Under the pieces are notes generated by a model that was not told the origin of the DNA, did not search any database, and was given only the letters and a program-made list of their open reading frames with translations. Below, piece after piece: positions 54,527-64,000 of a stretch of 64,000 bases of DNA. Each line of letters starts with the position of its first letter. Position 1 is the stretch's first letter. The translations under genes were made by a program, and so were the position numbers. The DNA is from Buddleja alternifolia (taxonomy: Eukaryota > Streptophyta > Magnoliopsida > Lamiales > Scrophulariaceae), in assembly GCA_019426215.1 (NCBI GenBank), contig CM033393.1, forward strand, positions 2,886,046 through 2,950,045, in the 5' to 3' direction.

Positions 54527-54725
54527 CATATTGGTCTAGTGGTATCCACTTCTCACTTTATGTGAGAGGTATTGGGTTTGAATCTAGGCTACCACAAGTT
54601 GTGGTTCTCCCCTCCTTTATGGAGCTAGATAGAGTCTTTATGGCTCAAGATTATAACTATCAACCCGAGTTTATCGGGCTAGATATGTAGGGTATCCCCT
54701 TCCTCTTGAATTAAAAAAAAATTAA
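54527..54725 (+). mobile_element. tRNA-derived SINE inside the CACTA element
   Basis: Pol III promoter boxes are visible: A-box-like TTGGTCTAGTGGT at 54,531-54,543 and B-box-like GGTTTGAATCT at 54,575-54,585, with the spacing of a tRNA. The body runs on to about 54,710 and ends in an A-rich tail. ATTAAAAAAAAA occurs on both sides and could be the target duplication, but low complexity makes this uncertain. Confidence 0.65.
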
Positions 54726-56064
54726 AAATGGAGAAAAACTTGCGTATATGACACTTTCAGTTTCAGATAAGTGCAAGCATAGGGTATTTATCCTTACACA
54801 ATTGTAAAAATATAAGGGAAAGGTATTATGTGACCATAGGTCTTTTTTTTTTAGTGGTGGTTTTTCATTTGAAAAAGTTAATTGTTAGTTTTTCCACTAA
54901 CGTGTTAACATTTGATGATTCTTGAACTAAATTACATTGAACTTCTTAGATGATGATTTAAATTTTTATATAAAATAAATATTTGGGTTATTCTAATACA
55001 AACATTGTACTAATTACAATTTTAATTTGACTTTTACATTTTTTAATATATTTTTAGAAAATATTTTATTTCTATGTTAAGTACCTTGTTATTATTAACT
55101 TAATATTACACTTAAATATTTTAGTATGCGTCATATTATTCAGTTCATTTTAATTATCCGACATTCGAGATGCATTCAGTATGGACTCAAATTATCCTAT
55201 TTTAAATCGAGTTAAAAAGAGTATACTAAATTCGATTTTATCATCAATCATTTCAAAATTGCACTCTAAACTTTAAATACAATTCGAATTTTGATTGTCT
55301 TTAAATTATCATAATTTAATATAGATTTTATTTACATGTTATATAATTTTTTCATTAAATGAATAACTCTGGGAAAAGTAATCGTTGTTGAAGAATAGTC
55401 GGTACTTCCTTAATATTTTGTGCACATGAACTATAACAATTGACATATTATATGATCAATCTCAATTTTAACGTTAAACCTTGAGCCCAAACACTAAACC
55501 CTATACCCCAAATTCTAAATCATGAGTTTCATAACATTCAAGGAAAATTTAAAACTAACAATTATTATATACAAATTTGCTAAAATGGGTGAACGAAACA
55601 TTAAGGAAAACCCAGCTGAAAAATGAGAGGGAAAGGAGGGTGTGAAAACTGAAAAGAATCTGATTAAAAAAATTATTTATATAATTAGTTTAGAATATAG
55701 GCGCCTAGTTGCTCGCCAATGCGAAATAGCAAAAATAGGTATTCTATTGTAACGAGTACAAACGTTACAGAAGTTTTTTTAAGGGTAACGAAATTTGATA
55801 TGTTACAATATAATAAATATGTCGTTACAATAAATGTAATTTGTGACGAGTCTTACTTTACGTAACGACATTTTGTTGTCCTCACTAAAGAATAACTATT
55901 TGGTGACAATTTTTGACTTTTAGTAACCAAAATTTGTGTTTGTTACAAAAGAGTGAACTTTTTCGTGACAACAACTATATTTCGTTACCAAAAAGCTAGC
56001 TTTTGCGAGGACTTATGGTCTCCTTACAATTGTTTCGTCATAACAAGTGCATTTTTTTGTAGTG

Positions 56065-56135
56065 TTTGATAACCGATCCATAATGTGAAATATCACATCA
56101 GGAGGAAACACACTTAATCTATCTTCAATATCCAT
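56065..56135 (-). pseudogene. F-box/LRR gene, first part of exon 1 (ATG and half the F-box)
   Basis: An ATG at 56,135 on the minus strand opens MDIEDRLSVFPPDVIFHIM, the start of an F-box. The CACTA element interrupts it at 56,064. Across the element, allowing one TTT target copy, the reading frame continues without a shift into the exon ending at 49,818. Confidence 0.78.
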
Positions 56136-56804
56136 GGTAGATTGAAAAATGATGGGTAAAATAAGTGAGGAAGGAAGGAAGAAAGATAGAAAGTGAGAGT
56201 GAGTGAAACTTCGGATGAGTGAAGAGAGAAGAGAGATGGTGAAAATGTTTTTCTAGAGGCTATATAGATTTCCTAAATAAATAAATAAGTGAGGAGAGGA
56301 AGGGGAAAGGGCAGGGAAGGAGTTTAATAAATTAACCTCTGCTCTTATCGTAACTAACAACTATCAAAATTTAAACTTCCCACTAATATGGTGGGGGGGT
56401 GAACATGTGGTGTGAGGCTTTCAAACTTCCTCTCACCCAAACCAATGTGATAACTTCCCCACATTTATTATGCTGTTTCGAATGACCTCTAGTATAACTA
56501 GTATAACTATTATACTACATATATTGAATAAATAGATGGGATGGATGGGATTGAGAACCACCCACTTCAATAATGCATTAAATTTCATCTTACTTTTTTA
56601 CCAAACAAAAAAATCTATCCACTAATGGCTAATTGGGAATTACAAGTTAACAAAAATATAGTAGAAAGCAATAAATTTTAAGGAATATACTGGTTATACT
56701 TGGTACCAATCTGGGAAGTATACGGATAATACTAGTTATACTGCATGCTAATCTGATACAATACATTAAAAGTATCTACACGTTAATAGCAATTTCATTG
56801 TTCA
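56136..56804. other. Upstream region of the F-box gene; block-X-like motif
   Basis: Probable promoter of the minus-strand F-box gene, with purine-rich GGAAGG/GAGAG stretches at 56,160-56,320. At 56,688-56,765 a few GGTTATACTTGG/TATACTGG units resemble the minisatellite of 46,040-48,330. Confidence 0.45.
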
Positions 56805-57568
56805 TCAATCAACTCTCAAGTTCAAAATCTCCTTAACTACCCTCTGCCTAAAATATGACATGTCAACCTGTCCAAAACAAAGACCAATGTCAGCCGAACT
56901 ACTACAAAAGTCGGCGCACTTGATCATGAACATTCCACAGTCGTAGTTATTTTCCTGTCGAGGAAGGTTCTTGGTGTACTCGTGATTCCACAAACTCAAA
57001 TCAATGGCTTCTCCACTCTTGTGCTTCACCTCATCAACAAAATACATAGCAAGAAATTTCAAAACTTCTTCATCTTGTCCACCATCAGAATCAAGATATT
57101 GGAGCTTTTGTTTCTTTTTGTTGATAATAGCTAAACACCAATGATCGGGTTTGTGAATAGGCACAAAAAAATTTTCACAATCAAGGAGGTGATATCCCAG
57201 ATTGGTCGGGGTGGTCCAATCCTCGACAGATTTGAAATCATATACATCATTATGAACCAAAGCGGTGTAAAAGAAAGTGTTAAAATAGTGGCACTTTAAA
57301 AATTTGGTTGGCTCCCTCCTCTCTCTTTCTTTCAACAATTGAAAATATACATTAATCACATCAGAGTTGAGCCAACCTCTTGTCAGAAAACACCGTAACT
57401 GTTCGCCGGTAATCTGAATATTAGAGCGAGTCACCAACACTTTTCAGAACTTGAACGGGTCAAGGCGTCCGAAACAACATCTTTTTCTTCTGGAGTAAGA
57501 GGCACAAAAAAATCCCCAGCCATATCATTCTTCACCGGTTCTGTACCAGTATTTGGGCCCGACTCCAC
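56805..57568 (-). pseudogene. Ulp1-type SUMO protease (C48), catalytic exon(s), frameshifted
   Basis: The peptidase C48 triad is visible: His in DHWCLAII, Asp in YLDSDGG and Cys in NNYDCGMFM, preceded by WLNSDVIN, as in Ulp1 family proteins that cleave SUMO from conjugates. Upstream, the same gene reads PLTPEEKDVVSDALTRSSSEK in another frame. A one-base loss near 57,441-57,445 separates the two, so the copy is frameshifted. An acceptor CCCCAG at 57,569-57,574 bounds the exon. Ulp1-like genes are often carried by plant MULEs and related elements, so this may be a transposon passenger rather than a host SUMO protease. Confidence 0.75.
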
Positions 57569-57939
57569 CTGGGGTTCGAAAAAACATGTTAAACAAAAAG
57601 ATAAATTCACACAGTGGAATATTATCAAATATTGTATGCAAACACAAATACTAATACTAATACAAGTACTAGTACTAACAAAAATACTAATACTGAATAA
57701 AATTACTAATACTAATATTGTATACAAATACAGTACACATAATACTATAAACAAACACAGTGCAGCAAATACAATATTACAAATACTAATACTAATACAA
57801 GTACTAGTACTAACAAAAATAAAAATATTGAATAACATTACTAATATTGTATACCAACACAGTACCCATAGCACTACAAACAAACACAGTCATCAAACCA
57901 AACCAACTAATAAAACCATTACACCTAATGCTATATTAC
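57569..57939 (-). repeat. Intron of the Ulp1 pseudogene with ACTAAT minisatellite
   Basis: Between donor AAGAC|GTAATA and acceptor CCCCAG lies a region (about 57,636-57,860) built of AATACTAATACTAATACAAG-type units, with two ~145-bp-spaced copies of a longer block. Confidence 0.65.
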
Positions 57940-58476
57940 GTCTTGAGTACTTTCTTCTTCTTCTTCTTCCTTGCATCCGGATTGGTAAATGGAGATTTTT
58001 GGTACTTGGATTTCTTTGGCATCCTCTTCAAATAAAACTCAGATTCTTCTTGTACAACTACATCTACCATGGGATCAGGACCTACAACCACTCCACCATG
58101 ATTAAAAAGGACCATGGCTAAACCATCAACTTTATCCTCACCAAGTCCTTCACCTGCATCCCCACCAAGTCCTTCATCTACATCCTCACCAACAAAATCA
58201 TCCTTATCACCAACGACCCCTTCATCCTCACCACGAACCCCATCATCATCATCCTCATCACCTCCAACCTTTGTTGAAAGGTCTTATAACACACTTTCAA
58301 CCTTTTCTAACCTTTCACTCACAGCAATACTGTTTTGTGATAACAAATCAATCTTTTGTGATAACACATCACCCTTTGCTATTAACTCACGAAGGACTTT
58401 CATAACCATATCATTGGTATTCATGGGAATGGATGAAACACCAGGAACACTGTCCTGTGCAACTTTGCCTGCCTCA
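57940..58476 (-). pseudogene. Ulp1 pseudogene, upstream exon, cut by the Athila LTR
   Basis: On the minus strand this encodes a heptad-rich helix (VLRELIAKGDVLSQKIDLL), an Asp/Glu/Gly-rich acidic stretch and a Lys-rich end (PDARKKKKKKVLK). It has an in-frame TAA near 58,285. The coding sequence stops abruptly at the LTR edge 58,477, so the 5' end of the gene lies beyond the retrotransposon, outside the window. Confidence 0.55.
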
Positions 58477-59806
58477 TGTTAACCGTCCGTAACAACACGG
58501 AATCGAACAAATAATATAATGAAAGTAAGATCGTCTCCACAGGGAAGGTTATCAAGTACCAAACAAAGTTTATCTTATTATTTAGACTATCGTTTATCAA
58601 AGATTTGAGATTTTAACTAATTAAAAGCAGAAATTTATAAAAACAGAATTAATTATAAATAATAAACACAAATATAATTAAAACGAATAATCAATTAACG
58701 AAAAGCCTAGGGATTAAGATTTCATCAAGGTATTTCTATGGATTATTGACTTTCAATGGATTATCATTCTTGTTTAAATTAAAGACCCAATTTCCTTAAA
58801 TACACGAATACTCTCCCGAGATTTTCATGAGTACCCACCTAAATTAATTAACGTCACTCCCATGATCAAAAACTAATTTAGATGAATCCATTAAGTTCTA
58901 TGAATATTGTTTAACTAGTCTCATGCAAAATTACCAATATCCCTATTAAGCAATTTACACATGTCTATTAAATCCGAACCAATAAACTAATTCACCTCCC
59001 GGTACTTCTTAATTCATCTTAAATCATGCAATTGGTGATCAATCAATTACAAACATTAAACACTCATTAATAGATAAACCAAACAAGAAATCACATCCAT
59101 CAATCATCAATAATCCAAATCAATACACAAGACTACATCTTAAACCCTAGAAAATAATTTAGCTATACATAATTAAAGAAAAACAAGAAATAAATTGCAT
59201 AAACATAAAGTTACTCATGTTCAACAATGGAGGATTGGAAGAATACAACTTGAGAAGATGAAGCTTTCCTCTCCAAGAAATCTTCTCCAAGAACTCTTCA
59301 AGATCTCCTTTCTCTCTCTAAAAGTCTTCTTTTCTCTCCAAGATCTACTTTTTTTTTGTAAGAATGAATGCATTATGCTCTTCCACCTCACTCTAGCCTA
59401 TATAAATGTTTTTGCCATTTCTTTTTAACTAAAAAAAAGAGTCTTAGATATATAAATTATGCCCATCCAAGTCATAAAATCGGCCCACAAAAATTCGCAG
59501 CTGCACAGTTGTGCAGCTGCCTGTGCAGAAATTTTCCTCTTCATTTTTCTTCAACGAAACATTCTCGTTTGGCCTTTCAAATGCATTTCTTCACATCCTC
59601 TTGGATAGCCTTCATTATTCTTGTAATAAATACTCCTTCAACTCATCAAAATTATCGCTTTTATGCCTATAAAAGCATTGAAACGACTTTGAAATCAAAA
59701 TACATAAATTAGGCTAAAAATAAAGCAAAAGACTAACAACAAGGCATAAAATAAAGATAAATGTGAGGTAAATCATAATGAAAATATGTAAAATATGAGA
59801 CCTAAC
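58477..59806 (-). repeat. Athila-type Ty3/gypsy 3' LTR, 1,330 bp
   Basis: Starts TGTTAACC and ends GACCTAACA (TG...CA with a 5-bp inverted repeat TGTTA/TAACA). The inner edge abuts a purine tract on the minus strand, so this is the 3' LTR of a minus-strand element whose pol and env-position ORFs lie to the right. An expected target copy would be CCTCA (58,472-58,476); its partner is outside the window. It contains the palindrome TGCACAGTTGTGCA at 59,502-59,515. Confidence 0.8.
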
Positions 59807-59822
59807 AAACACCCCACACTTA
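59807..59822 (-). other. Polypurine tract of the Athila-type element
   Basis: Minus-strand AAGTGTGGGGTGTT directly upstream of the LTR. It is similar to the G-rich tracts of plant Ty3/gypsy elements. Confidence 0.75.
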
Positions 59823-61020
59823 ACCTTTACTCGTCCTCGAGTAAATCCAAACAAAACAAAAACAAAAATAAAGATAACACCACTTTCGTAGGGAACACGA
59901 TTGCACTTAGCATGTGCAACAAGCCGTTAAACCCCTAGGTTACCCCTAGTGGACGAGTTTTGTCTCGTGAGGGTTTGCAGAGAATATACCCACAAAATTC
60001 ATGACAATCGTCTATCTGTCTCACCGTTTATCAAATCAGCAACTAGTCACAACATTTATGACTCCCCACAATCATTACACATAAACCAATAAACACATAG
60101 AATCATTATTTTTCCACATATGAACATCTTTACTCTCAAGTCATCACACTAATCCCAAACAAGTTCAATTTCATATACATCCATTCGTGCTTGATTTATG
60201 AGTTCTAGCAAGGGAACATTTCGGATATTTCAAGCAAGAACACAACATCTATCTTATTTCATATTTATTCTTTTTTTTCATTCAAAATTTATCAACCCGT
60301 GCAATGTCTCGCTAATCAAGCTTTCTATGTCACCCTTGTAACGAGTTTTGGGCCAATGACTCTCAAACCAGTCGATTTTAAGGCACTAGGTGTCAAGACA
60401 CCCCAACGGACTTAATCACTGAAGTGACAAAGGCTAGAAACGAAACTGGGAGATTTTAGCTTTTATTAACCACTGAATCAACTTTCTTTCCTTATTTTCT
60501 TCATCGATTTTTTTTTTCTCGACTTTCCTCCAATATCACCATGTATCAAAAAAAAAATATGTAATTGCTTTTATCTCCCCGATCAATCCCTTTTACTAGA
60601 ACTCGTGTGTAGTGTGTAAAGATGCATAGAAATTTTACAAATTTCAGGCTCAACGATCAAACTCAATAAAAAAAGTATCCATGTACAGAAATCAGATTCA
60701 TATGTTTATATAGTCAAGAGCTCAAATATGGGAACACAAATATTATGAACAAGTCAACCAATTTTCAGCAACAACTCAGCAAAAATTGACGTATGCCCAA
60801 TTCTTTCACCACTTAACCACATTACCCCACACTTGAGCAATTCAATAAACTCTAATCACAATTTGCAAATGTCACCCCACACTTAAAATCACACATTGTC
60901 CTCAATGTAATTAAGTGAGACCGATATGCAAGAATGAAAACAACATGTAATTAAAAGAACTGTGAAAGAAATACTCCCCTATATATGTGCGTGATGGCCC
61001 GGGAGTCGGTAGGGTGGATC
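59823..61020 (-). other. Athila-type element, non-coding 3' region
   Basis: About 1.2 kb between the env-position ORF and the polypurine tract, with no ORF. It contains ACCCCACACTT repeated near 59,810, 60,830 and 60,870, so PPT-like G-rich tracts recur on the minus strand. Confidence 0.55.
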
Positions 61021-62106
61021 TCACTGTGGTGGAGGATGGAAATTCACGAACTGGAAGTAGGCTGACAACTGCCTCATCATTTCTGTCTGAGTTCGTTGAA
61101 TTTCTGCCACAGTAGACTCAAGGTTGGCGAAAGCAGAAATGGGAACCGAGGTACTGCTAGTGGAATGATCATCAGATGAATGCCCTTGATTATTACCCTC
61201 TGCTGCCAGGTGAATCGGATCTCTCGGGTGTCTCTTGAAAATATACCCTCCTCGTCTGTCAAGTCTCAGAAGCTTCATGTCACAGAGATATTGATAGTCA
61301 ATGGTCAATGGTCCCGGAATGGGCTCGAGATTTGTCTGATGTCGATCAAAAGCTCCTATACTTTCTGCAATGCGTGTAATCAACCCACCGAGGAGAATTT
61401 GACCCTTATGCTGCCTGGAGACTTGAACCATATGTCCAAGGAAGAAATTTGTCAAGTCACACTGTGCACCACGGTGGAGACAATAAAGGACACAGAGCTC
61501 CTTCGAAGACACTTTCCCACATGCTCCTCTCCCAAAGATAGTAAATGCTAAAATTCTATGAAAATACCGAAGAGTGTAATCGACAATATCCGAGGCATTA
61601 GAACAATGACCAGAGTATATCGTATTTGGCAATCGAGTAATCTCTCGCCAAAATTCAGTTTGTTGGTCCTTGGTCAAGTCTGTCAGTCCACTAGTTGGCC
61701 ATTTAAAGATATGAGCTAATTCCGATTTCGTGAGCGTATACGAAACATTGGCAATACAAAACTTCAACAACTCATCAACATACTCCACGGTACCCAAAAA
61801 TTCCAACGTAAGTAATCGATAACTCGGTTCATTCATATTAATCAAATCACCCCATCCCAGAACAATTAATTTTTCAGCCAAATCATCATCAATAAACAGA
61901 GACAACATAGCAGCTTTGTCTAAATAACGGGATGGGGAACAATCTAACTCACTGAGAATCACATAAGCCGGTGAAGGGTTTGAGATTTTCGGATATTTGG
62001 TCAAACCTTTGTTGATTAATCTTTCTCTCTCGGTAATATTCGTCGGAACCAATTGTAGAGCCCGATCCGTGGAAGATCCCGTACCTGTTCGTCTTCTTTT
62101 TGCCAT
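61021..62106 (-). CDS. Athila-type env-position ORF (ATHILA ORF1-like)
   Basis: The ATG at 62,106 (MAKRRRTGTGSS) gives 361 residues; the frame is open further up to 62,484, but that part is low-complexity. It has a basic N-terminus, then a globular region with LVLGWGDLINMNEPSYRLLTLEFL, SYTLTKSELAHIFKWP, EFWREITRL and a long helical part, and a Ser/Gln-rich tail. It lies 3' of pol, where Athila elements carry their extra ORF. No transmembrane segment or signal peptide is evident. Its function is unknown. The order of motifs parallels the N-terminal region of the copia ORF at 2,407-6,315. Confidence 0.7.
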   Translation of the reverse strand: MAKRRRTGTGSSTDRALQLVPTNITERERLINKGLTKYPKISNPSPAYVILSELDCSPSRYLDKAAMLSLFIDDDLAEKLIVLGWGDLINMNEPSYRLLTLEFLGTVEYVDELLKFCIANVSYTLTKSELAHIFKWPTSGLTDLTKDQQTEFWREITRLPNTIYSGHCSNASDIVDYTLRYFHRILAFTIFGRGACGKVSSKELCVLYCLHRGAQCDLTNFFLGHMVQVSRQHKGQILLGGLITRIAESIGAFDRHQTNLEPIPGPLTIDYQYLCDMKLLRLDRRGGYIFKRHPRDPIHLAAEGNNQGHSSDDHSTSSTSVPISAFANLESTVAEIQRTQTEMMRQLSAYFQFVNFHPPPQ

Positions 62107-63323
62107 CTTGAAACAAATAAATGACCCTCTGTAAAGAAAATAAAAGGACTCTGTTGTCCTTTGAATAAAAACGCCCCCAGAGGAAAAAAAAATGGCAGCA
62201 CTGCGATGTTGGATTTCCAGACGGCGGCGGCGTGTGGGCTCCGGCGACTGGTCAGAGAGCCGACGCCTCGCTTGTGAGAGAAACGAGAGAAAGATGTTTG
62301 GGGTGTTTGTCGGAATTGGAGTGTAGGTGGTTTTGAGTGGCGTCAGTCGAGCAGCGGCGGCCCTTTGAGTAGAAGAAAGATGAAACCGCGGCGCCAGATC
62401 TGGTGCTAGGTGGTGATGACGGCGGAACTCGAGTTCTTGGTGTTGATGATCGGAGATGGGTGGTCGAAGGCTGTGGTCGAACACGGGAGAGAGACGGAGC
62501 TATGGGTTCTTGACAGCCGAAGGGGTTGATGTAGCTGGACGGCGGCTGCGTGGTGTGCGGCGATGGTGGAAGACGACGGCAGCGGCGCGGCGGTAGATAG
62601 AATCGGAGGGATGCGGTGAGTCGGTGGTGGAGATACGAGACAGATCGAGAGACGGCGGAATGGACGCGCCGGTTTGGCTGAGACAACGAGCAGCGGCGGC
62701 CCTGGCTGAGACGACGAGCAGCGGCGCGGCGGTCGGCGGCGGATCTTGATTGTGAGTGTGACGGCGGCGGCTGACTATGTGGAGTGAAGAGAAACGAGAG
62801 AGAGAGAGAGAGAGAGTGGCTGAAATTTGTGGTGTAGTGGGTGTGTTGACTTAGTTTGTGATGGGGTTGACTGATTTGGGGAATTTTGACCCAATTTTCA
62901 AATTTTTTTTTTATTTTTTTGGGTGCACAAGTGCGAAAATTCTGCACAATTGTGCATGAAAATTGCACAGTTGTGCACGGCAAGTTTGGAGTTTGTGCGA
63001 AAATTTTGCACAACTGTGCACATAAAATTCTTCTAAGTGCGAAATTTTTGCACAGTGGTGCTAATATGAGCACAATTGTGCACCTGATTTACATTGTATA
63101 ATGCCCCATGCACCTCGTTTTTCATGTTTTTGATCTGTAACAAAAATAACTTGCATTAGTAAATCACTTGAGCACCGAAAATAAAATAGCATTCAAACAT
63201 AAAATATGGAAAACAAATTAATCAAACCGAAAAAAAAAAACGATATGACAAAAAGAATCGAAAACTCGTGGGTTGCCTCCCAAGTAGCGCTTGTTTAAAG
63301 TCATTAGCTCGACTTAGAGGAAA
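62107..63323 (-). other. Athila-type spacer between pol and env-position ORF
   Basis: No coding domain. On the minus strand it contains a CT-rich tract (about 62,800-62,816), Arg/Ser-rich low-complexity frames, and a cluster of TGCACAATTGTGCA palindromes (62,924-63,082). Near the pol end (63,268-63,290) the minus strand reads TTGGGAGGCAACCCACGAG. I recall this as a widely shared sequence downstream of pol in plant Athila/Tat-type elements; its function is unknown. Confidence 0.6.
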
Positions 63324-64000
63324 TTATTGTTGGAGGTTGACGAGGGAAATCGTTTCCCCTCGAGGAATATTGTCTCCTTCAAAGTATAGCTTTAACCGTT
63401 GCCCATTCACTTTAAACACATCTGACCCTTCTCGTCCAATATCAACTGCTCCATGGGAATGAACTTTGACAACTTCAAACGGACCCGACCATCTGGACTT
63501 AAGTTTTCCCGGAAAAAGTCGAAGACGGGAATTAAAGAGTAAAACTTTTTGACCCATTTGAAATTCTTTTGGTTGAATGTGCTTATCATGCCATCTTTTA
63601 GTTTTTTCCTTATAAATTCGTGCACTTTCATAAGCATTCAACCGGAATTCATCAAGTTCACTCAATTGCATCAATCTACTCAATCCCGCTTCTTTTAAGT
63701 CCAAATTTAGTGCTTTAGTTGCCCAATATGCTTTATGTTCGAGTTCCACGGGAAGATGACAAGCCTTACCATAAACCAACCGATACGGAGACATACCAAT
63801 GGGAGTCTTGTAAGCGGTTCTGTATGCCCATAGTGCATCATCTAGCCTTTTAGCCCAATCCTTACGTGAATTATCAACGGTTTTCTCCAAGATATGCTTG
63901 AGTTCACGATTAGAAATTTCAACCCGACCACTCGTCTGAGGGTGATATGGAGTCGCCACCTTTTGAGTAACCCCATACTTTTTCAAGAGATTTTCCACTT
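63324..64000 (-). CDS. pol: Athila-type pol: integrase C-terminal half (partial)
   Basis: The open frame enters from the right window edge and stops at 63,324. It shows the end of the integrase core with the catalytic Glu context ([16 protein letters not shown]), then [18 protein letters not shown], then a C-terminal domain with [10 protein letters not shown] (GPY/F motif). No chromodomain follows, as in Athila/Tat lineages. The catalytic Asp residues, RT and gag are outside the window. This frame is intact as far as it is visible. Confidence 0.9.
   Translation of the reverse strand, partial: VENLLKKYGVTQKVATPYHPQTSGRVEISNRELKHILEKTVDNSRKDWAKRLDDALWAYRTAYKTPIGMSPYRLVYGKACHLPVELEHKAYWATKALNLDLKEAGLSRLMQLSELDEFRLNAYESARIYKEKTKRWHDKHIQPKEFQMGQKVLLFNSRLRLFPGKLKSRWSGPFEVVKVHSHGAVDIGREGSDVFKVNGQRLKLYFEGDNIPRGETISLVNLQQ

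Larger units (their letters stand above)
49819..56064. mobile_element. Non-autonomous CACTA transposon, 6.2 kb, inside the F-box
   Basis: The right end read inward is CACTACAAAAAAATGC, the classic CACTA terminus. The left end is CACGACAAGAAAATTC (one mismatch in the CACTA pentamer). TTT flanks both sides (49,816-49,818 and 56,065-56,067), matching the 3-bp CACTA duplication. Subterminal regions (49,840-50,280 and 55,735-56,040) are full of short direct and inverted copies of TCGTTAC/GTAACGA. No transposase frame is visible, so it depends on a partner in trans. The minus-strand interior has good splice-donor motifs (CAG|GTAAGT at 51,497; GAAG|GTATGT at 52,791) and a GC-rich 5'-UTR-like patch (54,100-54,340), suggesting a captured or remnant multi-exon gene, not identified. 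Confidence 0.85.

Noticed and set aside
57636..58121. 161-codon plus-strand ORF
   Set aside because: Translation of the ACTAAT minisatellite and antisense of the Ulp1 exon.
62252..63073. 273-codon minus-strand frame upstream of the Athila env-position ORF
   Set aside because: Ser/Arg-rich low complexity from CT-rich and palindromic repeats; no domain.

Overview
This window is plant nuclear DNA, almost certainly from a eudicot. It is a dense, nested cluster of transposable elements with an endogenous pararetrovirus and a few broken host-type genes. The plant origin rests on several signs: a SIRE/Maximus-type Ty1/copia element with a third, env-position ORF; an Athila-type Ty3/gypsy element; CACTA, MULE, hAT-like and Tourist-like DNA transposons; a florendovirus-like caulimovirid insertion; and an FBD/LRR F-box gene and Ulp1 genes with introns. 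No tRNA, rRNA or CRISPR array was found, and no clearly intact host gene other than possibly one small GRF zinc-finger protein.

Layout, 1-29,018. An endogenous pararetrovirus (end of ORF1 with RNase H, then ORF2) is split by a Ty1/copia insertion at 463-25,518. The insertion has 5-bp target duplications (GGACA) on both sides and lies on the minus strand. It appears as LTR - env-like ORF - pol - gag - PBS - partial LTR - 29-N gap - env-like ORF - pol - gag - PBS - LTR, that is, two tandem internal regions. Single-base indels become frequent toward the gap on both sides, so part of this may be an assembly problem. Even so, the two copies differ at residues that matter (gag zinc knuckle, an integrase codon). 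Pararetrovirus ORF2, its TATA box and poly(A) signal follow, then host-like AT-rich DNA with a Tourist-like MITE and the start of a hAT-like element.

29,019-39,194 is a near-perfect direct tandem duplication of 18,837-29,012 (about 10.18 kb). The join carries a few bases of filler. The duplicated unit starts inside copia reverse transcriptase and ends inside the hAT-like element.

39,195-48,332 holds the rest of the hAT-like element, AT-rich DNA, a Harbinger/Tourist-like MITE, a decayed Mutator-like (MULE) transposase, a GRF zinc-finger/transmembrane protein gene and an array of 354-bp tandem repeats with telomere-like motifs. 48,333-56,135 is an F-box/LRR pseudogene on the minus strand, interrupted inside its F-box by a 6.2-kb non-autonomous CACTA element that itself carries a SINE. 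56,805-58,476 is a frameshifted Ulp1-type SUMO protease pseudogene. Its upstream part is cut by the 3' LTR of an Athila-type element (58,477 to the window end, minus strand) with an env-position ORF and the C-terminal half of integrase.

The genes do not form a pathway. The window records layered insertion, a segmental duplication and decay. The main points for follow-up are the tandem/gapped copia structure, the 10-kb duplication junction, a hairpin covering the copia primer-binding site, an element-wide excess of an ACGCTT motif in the copia, a similar module in the env-position ORFs of the two unrelated LTR elements, and the seamless reading frame of the F-box gene across the CACTA insertion.
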